Of a stretch of DNA of 64,000 nt, positions 1 through 15,000 are shown piece after piece. Positions within the stretch are counted from its first letter, which is position 1, and each line of letters opens with the position of its first letter. The position numbers and the translations under genes are program-made. The notes under the pieces are model-generated. The model saw only the letters and a program-made list of their open reading frames with translations, made no database searches and was not told the origin of the DNA. Source of the DNA: Meloidogyne chitwoodi (lineage: Eukaryota > Nematoda > Chromadorea > Rhabditida > Meloidogynidae); the NCBI GenBank assembly GCA_015183035.1, contig JACZZP010000018.1, positions 744,001 through 808,000 on the forward strand, in the 5' to 3' direction.

Positions 1-3000
1 AGATTGTAAATTTCTAAAAATGGTTGTAATTGCGAAAAAATTTATATATTAAAAATTACAATAGATTGTAAATTTCTAAAAATGGTTGTAATTGCGAAAA
101 AATTTATAAATTAAAAATTACAATAGATTGTAAATTTCTAAAAATGGTTGTAATTGCGAAAAAATTTATATAATTAAAAATTACAATAGATTGTAAATTT
201 CTAAAAATGGTTGTAATTGCGAAAAAATTTATATATTAAAAATTACAATAGATTGTAAATTTCTAAAAATGGTTGTAATTGCGAAAAAATTTATATATTA
301 AAAATTACAATAGATTGTAAATTTCTAAAAATGGTTGTAATTGCGAAAAAATTTATAAATTAAAAATTACAATAGATTGTAAATTTCTAAAAATGGTTGT
401 AATTGCGAAAAAATTTATATATTAAAAATTACAATAGATTGTAAATTTCTAAAAATGGTTGTAATTGCGAAAAAATTTATAAATTAAAAATTACAATAGA
501 TTGTAAATTTCTAAAAATGGTTGTAATTGCGAAAAAATTTATATATTAAAAATTACAATAGATTGTAAATTTCTAAAAATGGTTGTAATTGCGAAAAAAT
601 TTATATATTAAAAATTACAATAGATTGTAAATTTCTAAAAATGGTTGTAATTGCGAAAAAATTTATAATTAAAAATTACAATAGATTGTAAATTTCTAAA
701 AATGGTTGTAATTGCGAAAAAATTTATAAATTAAAAATTACAATAGATTGTAAATTTCTAAAAATGGTTGTAATTGCGAAAAAATTTATATATTAAAAAT
801 TACAATAGATTGTAAATTTCTAAAAATGGTTGTAATTGCGAAAAAATTTATAAATTAAAAATTACAATAGATTGTAAATTTCTAAAAATGGTTGTAATTG
901 CGAAAAAATTTATATATTAAAAATTACAATAGATTGTAAATTTCTAAAAATGGTTGTAATTGCGAAAAAATTTATATATTAAAAATTACAATAGATTGTA
1001 AATTTCTAAAAATGGTTGTAATTGCGAAAAAATTTATAAATTAAAAATTACAATAGATTGTAAATTTCTAAAAATGGTTGTAATTGCGAAAAAATTTATA
1101 ATTAAAAATTACAATAGATTGTAAATTTCTAAAAATGGTTGTAATTGCGAAAAAATTTATATATTAAAAATTACAATAGATTGTAAATTTCTAAAAATGG
1201 TTGTAATTGCGAAAAAATTTATAATATTAAAAATTACAATAGATTGTAAATTTCTAAAAATGGTTGTAATTGCGAAAAAATTTATATATTAAAAATTACA
1301 ATAGATTGTAAATTTCTAAAAATGGTTGTAATTGCGAAAAAATTTATATATTAAAAATTACAATAGATTGTAAATTTCTAAAAATGGTTGTAATTGCGAA
1401 AAAATTTATATATTAAAAATTACAATAGATTGTAAATTTCTAAAAATGGTTGTAATTGCGAAAAAATTTATAAATTAAAAATTACAATAGATTGTAAATT
1501 TCTAAAAATGGTTGTAATTGCGAAAAAATTTATATAATTAAAAATTACAATAGATTGTAAATTTCTAAAAATGGTTGTAATTGCGAAAAAATTTATAATA
1601 TTAAAAATTACAATAGATTGTAAATTTCTAAAAATGGTTGTAATTGCGAAAAAATTTATATAATTAAAAATTACAATAGATTGTAAATTTCTAAAAATGG
1701 TTGTAATTGCGAAAAAATTTATATATTAAAAATTACAATAGATTGTAAATTTCTAAAAATGGTTGTAATTGCGAAAAAATTTATAAATTAAAAATTACAA
1801 TAGATTGTAAATTTCTAAAAATGGTTGTAATTGCGAAAAAATTTATATAATTAAAAATTACAATAGATTGTAAATTTCTAAAAATGGTTGTAATTGCGAA
1901 AAAATTTATATATTAAAAATTACAATAGATTGTAAATTTCTAAAAATGGTTGTAATTGCGAAAAAATTTATAATATTAAAAATTACAATAGATTGTAAAT
2001 TTCTAAAAATGGTTGTAATTGCGAAAAAATTTATATATTAAAAATTACAATAGATTGTAAATTTCTAAAAATGGTTGTAATTGCGAAAAAATTTATAAAT
2101 TAAAAATTACAATAGATTGTAAATTTCTAAAAATGGTTGTAATTGCGAAAAAATTTATAAATTAAAAATTACAATAGATTGTAAATTTCTAAAAATGGTT
2201 GTAATTGCGAAAAAATTTATATAATTAAAAATTACAATAGATTGTAAATTTCTAAAAATGGTTGTAATTGCGAAAAAATTTATAAATTAAAAATTACAAT
2301 AGATTGTAAATTTCTAAAAATGGTTGTAATTGCGAAAAAATTTATAAATTAAAAATTACAATAGATTGTAAATTTCTAAAAATGGTTGTAATTGCGAAAA
2401 AATTTATAAATTAAAAATTACAATAGATTGTAAATTTCTAAAAATGGTTGTAATTGCGAAAAAATTTATAAATTAAAAATTACAATAGATTGTAAATTTC
2501 TAAAAATGGTTGTAATTGCGAAAAAATTTATAAATTAAAAATTACAATAGATTGTAAATTTCTAAAAATGGTTGTAATTGCGAAAAAATTTATAAATTAA
2601 AAATTACAATAGATTGTAAATTTCTAAAAATGGTTGTAATTGCGAAAAAATTTATAAATTAAAAATTACAATAGATTGTAAATTTCTAAAAATGGTTGTA
2701 ATTGCGAAAAAATTTATAAATTAAAAATTACAATAGATTGTAAATTTCTAAAAATGGTTGTAATTGCGAAAAAATTTATAAATTAAAAATTACAATAGAT
2801 TGTAAATTTCTAAAAATGGTTGTAATTGCGAAAAAATTTATATAATTAAAAATTACAATAGATTGTAAATTTCTAAAAATGGTTGTAATTGCGAAAAAAT
2901 TTATATATTAAAAATTACAATAGATTGTAAATTTCTAAAAATGGTTGTAATTGCGAAAAAATTTATATATTAAAAATTACAATAGATTGTAAATTTCTAA

Positions 3001-6000
3001 AAATGGTTGTAATTGCGAAAAAATTTATAATATTAAAAATTACAATAGATTGTAAATTTCTAAAAATGGTTGTAATTGCGAAAAAATTTATATATTAAAA
3101 ATTACAATAGATTGTAAATTTCTAAAAATGGTTGTAATTGCGAAAAAATTTATATAATTAAAAATTACAATAGATTGTAAATTTCTAAAAATGGTTGTAA
3201 TTGCGAAAAAATTTATATAATTAAAAATTACAATAGATTGTAAATTTCTAAAAATGGTTGTAATTGCGAAAAAATTTATATAATTAAAAATTACAATAGA
3301 TTGTAAATTTCTAAAAATGGTTGTAATTGCGAAAAAATTTATATATTAAAAATTACAATAGATTGTAAATTTCTAAAAATGGTTGTAATTGCGAAAAAAT
3401 TTATATATTAAAAATTACAATAGATTGTAAATTTCTAAAAATGGTTGTAATTGCGAAAAAATTTATAATTAAAAATTACAATAGATTGTAAATTTCTAAA
3501 AATGGTTGTAATTGCGAAAAAATTTATATATTAAAAATTACAATAGATTGTAAATTTCTAAAAATGGTTGTAATTGCGAAAAAATTTATATAATTAAAAA
3601 TTACAATAGATTGTAAATTTCTAAAAATGGTTGTAATTGCGAAAAAATTTATAAATTAAAAATTACAATAGATTGTAAATTTCTAAAAATGGTTGTAATT
3701 GCGAAAAAATTTATAAATTAAAAATTACAATAGATTGTAAATTTCTAAAAATGGTTGTAATTGCGAAAAAATTTATATATTAAAAATTACAATAGATTGT
3801 AAATTTCTAAAAATGGTTGTAATTGCGAAAAAATTTATAATTAAAAATTACAATAGATTGTAAATTTCTAAAAATGGTTGTAATTGCGAAAAAATTTATA
3901 TATTAAAAATTACAATAGATTGTAAATTTCTAAAAATGGTTGTAATTGCGAAAAAATTTATATAATTAAAAATTACAATAGATTGTAAATTTCTAAAAAT
4001 GGTTGTAATTGCGAAAAAATTTATATATTAAAAATTACAATAGATTGTAAATTTCTAAAAATGGTTGTAATTGCGAAAAAATTTATATAATTAAAAATTA
4101 CAATAGATTGTAAATTTCTAAAAATGGTTGTAATTGCGAAAAAATTTATATATTAAAAATTACAATAGATTGTAAATTTCTAAAAATGGTTGTAATTGCG
4201 AAAAAATTTATATATTAAAAATTACAATAGATTGTAAATTTCTAAAAATGGTTGTAATTGCGAAAAAATTTATAAATTAAAAATTACAATAGATTGTAAA
4301 TTTCTAAAAATGGTTGTAATTGCGAAAAAATTTATAAATTAAAAATTACAATAGATTGTAAATTTCTAAAAATGGTTGTAATTGCGAAAAAATTTATATA
4401 TTAAAAATTACAATAGATTGTAAATTTCTAAAAATGGTTGTAATTGCGAAAAAATTTATATAATTAAAAATTACAATAGATTGTAAATTTCTAAAAATGG
4501 TTGTAATTGCGAAAAAATTTATAAATTAAAAATTACAATAGATTGTAAATTTCTAAAAATGGTTGTAATTGCGAAAAAATTTATATATTAAAAATTACAA
4601 TAGATTGTAAATTTCTAAAAATGGTTGTAATTGCGAAAAAATTTATAATATTAAAAATTACAATAGATTGTAAATTTCTAAAAATGGTTGTAATTGCGAA
4701 AAAATTTATATATTAAAAATTACAATAGATTGTAAATTTCTAAAAATGGTTGTAATTGCGAAAAAATTTATAAATTAAAAATTACAATAGATTGTAAATT
4801 TCTAAAAATGGTTGTAATTGCGAAAAAATTTATAAATTAAAAATTACAATAGATTGTAAATTTCTAAAAATGGTTGTAATTGCGAAAAAATTTATAAATT
4901 AAAAATTACAATAGATTGTAAATTTCTAAAAATGGTTGTAATTGCGAAAAAATTTATAAATTAAAAATTACAATAGATTGTAAATTTCTAAAAATGGTTG
5001 TAATTGCGAAAAAATTTATAAATTAAAAATTACAATAGATTGTAAATTTCTAAAAATGGTTGTAATTGCGAAAAAATTTATAAATTAAAAATTACAATAG
5101 ATTGTAAATTTCTAAAAATGGTTGTAATTGCGAAAAAATTTATATATTAAAAATTACAATAGATTGTAAATTTCTAAAAATGGTTGTAATTGCGAAAAAA
5201 TTTATATATTAAAAATTACAATAGATTGTAAATTTCTAAAAATGGTTGTAATTGCGAAAAAATTTATAATTAAAAATTACAATAGATTGTAAATTTCTAA
5301 AAATGGTTGTAATTGCGAAAAAATTTATAAATTAAAAATTACAATAGATTGTAAATTTCTAAAAATGGTTGTAATTGCGAAAAAATTTATATATTAAAAA
5401 TTACAATAGATTGTAAATTTCTAAAAATGGTTGTAATTGCGAAAAAATTTATATATTAAAAATTACAATAGATTGTAAATTTCTAAAAATGGTTGTAATT
5501 GCGAAAAAATTTATAAATTAAAAATTACAATAGATTGTAAATTTCTAAAAATGGTTGTAATTGCGAAAAAATTTATATAATTAAAAATTACAATAGATTG
5601 TAAATTTCTAAAAATGGTTGTAATTGCGAAAAAATTTATAAATTAAAAATTACAATAGATTGTAAATTTCTAAAAATGGTTGTAATTGCGAAAAAATTTA
5701 TATATTAAAAATTACAATAGATTGTAAATTTCTAAAAATGGTTGTAATTGCGAAAAAATTTATAAATTAAAAATTACAATAGATTGTAAATTTCTAAAAA
5801 TGGTTGTAATTGCGAAAAAATTTATAAATTAAAAATTACAATAGATTGTAAATTTCTAAAAATGGTTGTAATTGCGAAAAAATTTATATATTAAAAATTA
5901 CAATAGATTGTAAATTTCTAAAAATGGTTGTAATTGCGAAAAAATTTATAAATTAAAAATTACAATAGATTGTAAATTTCTAAAAATGGTTGTAATTGCG

Positions 6001-9000
6001 AAAAAATTTATATATTAAAAATTACAATAGATTGTAAATTTCTAAAAATGGTTGTAATTGCGAAAAAATTTATATATTAAAAATTACAATAGATTGTAAA
6101 TTTCTAAAAATGGTTGTAATTGCGAAAAAATTTATAATTAAAAATTACAATAGATTGTAAATTTCTAAAAATGGTTGTAATTGCGAAAAAATTTATATAA
6201 TTAAAAATTACAATAGATTGTAAATTTCTAAAAATGGTTGTAATTGCGAAAAAATTTATAAATTAAAAATTACAATAGATTGTAAATTTCTAAAAATGGT
6301 TGTAATTGCGAAAAAATTTATATAATTAAAAATTACAATAGATTGTAAATTTCTAAAAATGGTTGTAATTGCGAAAAAATTTATATATTAAAAATTACAA
6401 TAGATTGTAAATTTCTAAAAATGGTTGTAATTGCGAAAAAATTTATAAATTAAAAATTACAATAGATTGTAAATTTCTAAAAATGGTTGTAATTGCGAAA
6501 AAATTTATATATTAAAAATTACAATAGATTGTAAATTTCTAAAAATGGTTGTAATTGCGAAAAAATTTATATATTAAAAATTACAATAGATTGTAAATTT
6601 CTAAAAATGGTTGTAATTGCGAAAAAATTTATAAATTAAAAATTACAATAGATTGTAAATTTCTAAAAATGGTTGTAATTGCGAAAAAATTTATATAATT
6701 AAAAATTACAATAGATTGTAAATTTCTAAAAATGGTTGTAATTGCGAAAAAATTTATAAATTAAAAATTACAATAGATTGTAAATTTCTAAAAATGGTTG
6801 TAATTGCGAAAAAATTTATAAATTAAAAATTACAATAGATTGTAAATTTCTAAAAATGGTTGTAATTGCGAAAAAATTTATATATTAAAAATTACAATAG
6901 ATTGTAAATTTCTAAAAATGGTTGTAATTGCGAAAAAATTTATATATTAAAAATTACAATAGATTGTAAATTTCTAAAAATGGTTGTAATTGCGAAAAAA
7001 TTTATAATATTAAAAATTACAATAGATTGTAAATTTCTAAAAATGGTTGTAATTGCGAAAAAATTTATAAATTAAAAATTACAATAGATTGTAAATTTCT
7101 AAAAATGGTTGTAATTGCGAAAAAATTTATATATTAAAAATTACAATAGATTGTAAATTTCTAAAAATGGTTGTAATTGCGAAAAAATTTATATATTAAA
7201 AATTACAATAGATTGTAAATTTCTAAAAATGGTTGTAATTGCGAAAAAATTTATAAATTAAAAATTACAATAGATTGTAAATTTCTAAAAATGGTTGTAA
7301 TTGCGAAAAAATTTATATAATTAAAAATTACAATAGATTGTAAATTTCTAAAAATGGTTGTAATTGCGAAAAAATTTATATAATTAAAAATTACAATAGA
7401 TTGTAAATTTCTAAAAATGGTTGTAATTGCGAAAAAATTTATAAATTAAAAATTACAATAGATTGTAAATTTCTAAAAATGGTTGTAATTGCGAAAAAAT
7501 TTATATATTAAAAATTACAATAGATTGTAAATTTCTAAAAATGGTTGTAATTGCGAAAAAATTTATATATTAAAAATTACAATAGATTGTAAATTTCTAA
7601 AAATGGTTGTAATTGCGAAAAAATTTATAAATTAAAAATTACAATAGATTGTAAATTTCTAAAAATGGTTGTAATTGCGAAAAAATTTATATAATTAAAA
7701 ATTACAATAGATTGTAAATTTCTAAAAATGGTTGTAATTGCGAAAAAATTTATAAATTAAAAATTACAATAGATTGTAAATTTCTAAAAATGGTTGTAAT
7801 TGCGAAAAAATTTATAAATTAAAAATTACAATAGATTGTAAATTTCTAAAAATGGTTGTAATTGCGAAAAAATTTATAAATTAAAAATTACAATAGATTG
7901 TAAATTTCTAAAAATGGTTGTAATTGCGAAAAAATTTATATAATTAAAAATTACAATAGATTGTAAATTTCTAAAAATGGTTGTAATTGCGAAAAAATTT
8001 ATAAATTAAAAATTACAATAGATTGTAAATTTCTAAAAATGGTTGTAATTGCGAAAAAATTTATAAATTAAAAATTACAATAGATTGTAAATTTCTAAAA
8101 ATGGTTGTAATTGCGAAAAAATTTATATATTAAAAATTACAATAGATTGTAAATTTCTAAAAATGGTTGTAATTGCGAAAAAATTTATATATTAAAAATT
8201 ACAATAGATTGTAAATTTCTAAAAATGGTTGTAATTGCGAAAAAATTTATAAATTAAAAATTACAATAGATTGTAAATTTCTAAAAATGGTTGTAATTGC
8301 GAAAAAATTTATAAATTAAAAATTACAATAGATTGTAAATTTCTAAAAATGGTTGTAATTGCGAAAAAATTTATATATTAAAAATTACAATAGATTGTAA
8401 ATTTCTAAAAATGGTTGTAATTGCGAAAAAATTTATAATTAAAAATTACAATAGATTGTAAATTTCTAAAAATGGTTGTAATTGCGAAAAAATTTATATA
8501 TTAAAAATTACAATAGATTGTAAATTTCTAAAAATGGTTGTAATTGCGAAAAAATTTATATATTAAAAATTACAATAGATTGTAAATTTCTAAAAATGGT
8601 TGTAATTGCGAAAAAATTTATATATTAAAAATTACAATAGATTGTAAATTTCTAAAAATGGTTGTAATTGCGAAAAAATTTATATAATTAAAAATTACAA
8701 TAGATTGTAAATTTCTAAAAATGGTTGTAATTGCGAAAAAATTTATATAATTAAAAATTACAATAGATTGTAAATTTCTAAAAATGGTTGTAATTGCGAA
8801 AAAATTTATAAATTAAAAATTACAATAGATTGTAAATTTCTAAAAATGGTTGTAATTGCGAAAAAATTTATATATTAAAAATTACAATAGATTGTAAATT
8901 TCTAAAAATGGTTGTAATTGCGAAAAAATTTATATATTAAAAATTACAATAGATTGTAAATTTCTAAAAATGGTTGTAATTGCGAAAAAATTTATATATT

Positions 9001-12000
9001 AAAAATTACAATAGATTGTAAATTTCTAAAAATGGTTGTAATTGCGAAAAAATTTATATAATTAAAAATTACAATAGATTGTAAATTTCTAAAAATGGTT
9101 GTAATTGCGAAAAAATTTATAAATTAAAAATTACAATAGATTGTAAATTTCTAAAAATGGTTGTAATTGCGAAAAAATTTATATATTAAAAATTACAATA
9201 GATTGTAAATTTCTAAAAATGGTTGTAATTGCGAAAAAATTTATAAATTAAAAATTACAATAGATTGTAAATTTCTAAAAATGGTTGTAATTGCGAAAAA
9301 ATTTATATATTAAAAATTACAATAGATTGTAAATTTCTAAAAATGGTTGTAATTGCGAAAAAATTTATATAATTAAAAATTACAATAGATTGTAAATTTC
9401 TAAAAATGGTTGTAATTGCGAAAAAATTTATATAATTAAAAATTACAATAGATTGTAAATTTCTAAAAATGGTTGTAATTGCGAAAAAATTTATATATTA
9501 AAAATTACAATAGATTGTAAATTTCTAAAAATGGTTGTAATTGCGAAAAAATTTATATAATTAAAAATTACAATAGATTGTAAATTTCTAAAAATGGTTG
9601 TAATTGCGAAAAAATTTATATATTAAAAATTACAATAGATTGTAAATTTCTAAAAATGGTTGTAATTGCGAAAAAATTTATAAATTAAAAATTACAATAG
9701 ATTGTAAATTTCTAAAAATGGTTGTAATTGCGAAAAAATTTATAAATTAAAAATTACAATAGATTGTAAATTTCTAAAAATGGTTGTAATTGCGAAAAAA
9801 TTTATATAATTAAAAATTACAATAGATTGTAAATTTCTAAAAATGGTTGTAATTGCGAAAAAATTTATAAATTAAAAATTACAATAGATTGTAAATTTCT
9901 AAAAATGGTTGTAATTGCGAAAAAATTTATATATTAAAAATTACAATAGATTGTAAATTTCTAAAAATGGTTGTAATTGCGAAAAAATTTATAATATTAA
10001 AAATTACAATAGATTGTAAATTTCTAAAAATGGTTGTAATTGCGAAAAAATTTATAATATTAAAAATTACAATAGATTGTAAATTTCTAAAAATGGTTGT
10101 AATTGCGAAAAAATTTATAAATTAAAAATTACAATAGATTGTAAATTTCTAAAAATGGTTGTAATTGCGAAAAAATTTATAATATTAAAAATTACAATAG
10201 ATTGTAAATTTCTAAAAATGGTTGTAATTGCGAAAAAATTTATATATTAAAAATTACAATAGATTGTAAATTTCTAAAAATGGTTGTAATTGCGAAAAAA
10301 TTTATAAATTAAAAATTACAATAGATTGTAAATTTCTAAAAATGGTTGTAATTGCGAAAAAATTTATATAATTAAAAATTACAATAGATTGTAAATTTCT
10401 AAAAATGGTTGTAATTGCGAAAAAATTTATATATTAAAAATTACAATAGATTGTAAATTTCTAAAAATGGTTGTAATTGCGAAAAAATTTATAAATTAAA
10501 AATTACAATAGATTGTAAATTTCTAAAAATGGTTGTAATTGCGAAAAAATTTATATATTAAAAATTACAATAGATTGTAAATTTCTAAAAATGGTTGTAA
10601 TTGCGAAAAAATTTATAAATTAAAAATTACAATAGATTGTAAATTTCTAAAAATGGTTGTAATTGCGAAAAAATTTATATAATTAAAAATTACAATAGAT
10701 TGTAAATTTCTAAAAATGGTTGTAATTGCGAAAAAATTTATATATTAAAAATTACAATAGATTGTAAATTTCTAAAAATGGTTGTAATTGCGAAAAAATT
10801 TATATATTAAAAATTACAATAGATTGTAAATTTCTAAAAATGGTTGTAATTGCGAAAAAATTTATATATTAAAAATTACAATAGATTGTAAATTTCTAAA
10901 AATGGTTGTAATTGCGAAAAAATTTATAATTAAAAATTACAATAGATTGTAAATTTCTAAAAATGGTTGTAATTGCGAAAAAATTTATATATTAAAAATT
11001 ACAATAGATTGTAAATTTCTAAAAATGGTTGTAATTGCGAAAAAATTTATAAATTAAAAATTACAATAGATTGTAAATTTCTAAAAATGGTTGTAATTGC
11101 GAAAAAATTTATAAATTAAAAATTACAATAGATTGTAAATTTCTAAAAATGGTTGTAATTGCGAAAAAATTTATAAATTAAAAATTACAATAGATTGTAA
11201 ATTTCTAAAAATGGTTGTAATTGCGAAAAAATTTATAATATTAAAAATTACAATAGATTGTAAATTTCTAAAAATGGTTGTAATTGCGAAAAAATTTATA
11301 AATTAAAAATTACAATAGATTGTAAATTTCTAAAAATGGTTGTAATTGCGAAAAAATTTATAAATTAAAAATTACAATAGATTGTAAATTTCTAAAAATG
11401 GTTGTAATTGCGAAAAAATTTATATATTAAAAATTACAATAGATTGTAAATTTCTAAAAATGGTTGTAATTGCGAAAAAATTTATATATTAAAAATTACA
11501 ATAGATTGTAAATTTCTAAAAATGGTTGTAATTGCGAAAAAATTTATAAATTAAAAATTACAATAGATTGTAAATTTCTAAAAATGGTTGTAATTGCGAA
11601 AAAATTTATATATTAAAAATTACAATAGATTGTAAATTTCTAAAAATGGTTGTAATTGCGAAAAAATTTATATATTAAAAATTACAATAGATTGTAAATT
11701 TCTAAAAATGGTTGTAATTGCGAAAAAATTTATAATTAAAAATTACAATAGATTGTAAATTTCTAAAAATGGTTGTAATTGCGAAAAAATTTATAATTAA
11801 AAATTACAATAGATTGTAAATTTCTAAAAATGGTTGTAATTGCGAAAAAATTTATATATTAAAAATTACAATAGATTGTAAATTTCTAAAAATGGTTGTA
11901 ATTGCGAAAAAATTTATATATTAAAAATTACAATAGATTGTAAATTTCTAAAAATGGTTGTAATTGCGAAAAAATTTATATAATTAAAAATTACAATAGA

Positions 12001-15000
12001 TTGTAAATTTCTAAAAATGGTTGTAATTGCGAAAAAATTTATATATTAAAAATTACAATAGATTGTAAATTTCTAAAAATGGTTGTAATTGCGAAAAAAT
12101 TTATAAATTAAAAATTACAATAGATTGTAAATTTCTAAAAATGGTTGTAATTGCGAAAAAATTTATAAATTAAAAATTACAATAGATTGTAAATTTCTAA
12201 AAATGGTTGTAATTGCGAAAAAATTTATAATATTAAAAATTACAATAGATTGTAAATTTCTAAAAATGGTTGTAATTGCGAAAAAATTTATAATATTAAA
12301 AATTACAATAGATTGTAAATTTCTAAAAATGGTTGTAATTGCGAAAAAATTTATATATTAAAAATTACAATAGATTGTAAATTTCTAAAAATGGTTGTAA
12401 TTGCGAAAAAATTTATAAATTAAAAATTACAATAGATTGTAAATTTCTAAAAATGGTTGTAATTGCGAAAAAATTTATAAATTAAAAATTACAATAGATT
12501 GTAAATTTCTAAAAATGGTTGTAATTGCGAAAAAATTTATAAATTAAAAATTACAATAGATTGTAAATTTCTAAAAATGGTTGTAATTGCGAAAAAATTT
12601 ATAAATTAAAAATTACAATAGATTGTAAATTTCTAAAAATGGTTGTAATTGCGAAAAAATTTATAAATTAAAAATTACAATAGATTGTAAATTTCTAAAA
12701 ATGGTTGTAATTGCGAAAAAATTTATAAATTAAAAATTACAATAGATTGTAAATTTCTAAAAATGGTTGTAATTGCGAAAAAATTTATATATTAAAAATT
12801 ACAATAGATTGTAAATTTCTAAAAATGGTTGTAATTGCGAAAAAATTTATATATTAAAAATTACAATAGATTGTAAATTTCTAAAAATGGTTGTAATTGC
12901 GAAAAAATTTATATATTAAAAATTACAATAGATTGTAAATTTCTAAAAATGGTTGTAATTGCGAAAAAATTTATAAATTAAAAATTACAATAGATTGTAA
13001 ATTTCTAAAAATGGTTGTAATTGCGAAAAAATTTATATATTAAAAATTACAATAGATTGTAAATTTCTAAAAATGGTTGTAATTGCGAAAAAATTTATAT
13101 ATTAAAAATTACAATAGATTGTAAATTTCTAAAAATGGTTGTAATTGCGAAAAAATTTATATATTAAAAATTACAATAGATTGTAAATTTCTAAAAATGG
13201 TTGTAATTGCGAAAAAATTTATAAATTAAAAATTACAATAGATTGTAAATTTCTAAAAATGGTTGTAATTGCGAAAAAATTTATAATATTAAAAATTACA
13301 ATAGATTGTAAATTTCTAAAAATGGTTGTAATTGCGAAAAAATTTATAAATTAAAAATTACAATAGATTGTAAATTTCTAAAAATGGTTGTAATTGCGAA
13401 AAAATTTATAATTAAAAATTACAATAGATTGTAAATTTCTAAAAATGGTTGTAATTGCGAAAAAATTTATATAATTAAAAATTACAATAGATTGTAAATT
13501 TCTAAAAATGGTTGTAATTGCGAAAAAATTTATAAATTAAAAATTACAATAGATTGTAAATTTCTAAAAATGGTTGTAATTGCGAAAAAATTTATAAATT
13601 AAAAATTACAATAGATTGTAAATTTCTAAAAATGGTTGTAATTGCGAAAAAATTTATATATTAAAAATTACAATAGATTGTAAATTTCTAAAAATGGTTG
13701 TAATTGCGAAAAAATTTATAAATTAAAATTACAATAGATTGTAAATTTCTAAAAATGGTTGTAATTGCGAAAAAATTTATATATTAAAAATTACAATAGA
13801 TTGTAAATTTCTAAAAATGGTTGTAATTGCGAAAAAATTTATAAATTAAAAATTACAATAGATTGTAAATTTCTAAAAATGGTTGTAATTGCGAAAAAAT
13901 TTATAATTAAAAATTACAATAGATTGTAAATTTCTAAAAATGGTTGTAATTGCGAAAAATTTATATATTAAAAATTACAATAGATTGTAAATTTCTAAAA
14001 ATGGTTGTAATTGCGAAAAAATTTATAAATTAAAAATTACAATAGATTGTAAATTTCTAAAAATGGTTGTAATTGCGAAAAAATTTATAAATTAAAAATT
14101 ACAATAGATTGTAAATTTCTAAAAATGGTTGTAATTGCGAAAAAATTTATATAATTAAAAATTACAATAGATTGTAAATTTCTAAAAATGGTTGTAATTG
14201 CGAAAAAATTTATAATATTAAAAATTACAATAGATTGTAAATTTCTAAAAATGGTTGTAATTGCGAAAAAATTTATATATTAAAAATTACAATAGATTGT
14301 AAATTTCTAAAAATGGTTGTAATTGCGAAAAAATTTATATATTAAAAATTACAATAGATTGTAAATTTCTAAAAATGGTTGTAATTGCGAAAAAATTTAT
14401 AAATTAAAAATTACAATAGATTGTAAATTTCTAAAAATGGTTGTAATTGCGAAAAAATTTATATATTAAAAATTACAATAGATTGTAAATTTCTAAAAAT
14501 GGTTGTAATTGCGAAAAAATTTATATATTAAAAATTACAATAGATTGTAAATTTCTAAAAATGGTTGTAATTGCGAAAAAATTTATAATTAAAAATTACA
14601 ATAGATTGTAAATTTCTAAAAATGGTTGTAATTGCGAAAAATTTATAATTAAAAATTACAATAGATTGTAAATTTCTAAAAATGGTTGTAATTGCGAAAA
14701 AATTTATAAATTAAAAATTACAATAGATTGTAAATTTCTAAAAATGGTTGTAATTGCGAAAAAATTTATAATTAAAAATTACAATAGATTGTAAATTTCT
14801 AAAAATGGTTGTAATTGCGAAAAAATTTATAAATTTAAAAATTACAATAGATTGTAAATTTCTAAAAATGGTTGTAATTGCGAAAAAATTTATAAATTAA
14901 AATTACAATAGATTGTACAATTTCTAAAAATGGTTGTAATTGCGAAAAAATTTATAAATTAAAAATTACAATAGATTGTAAATTTCTAAAAATGGTTGTA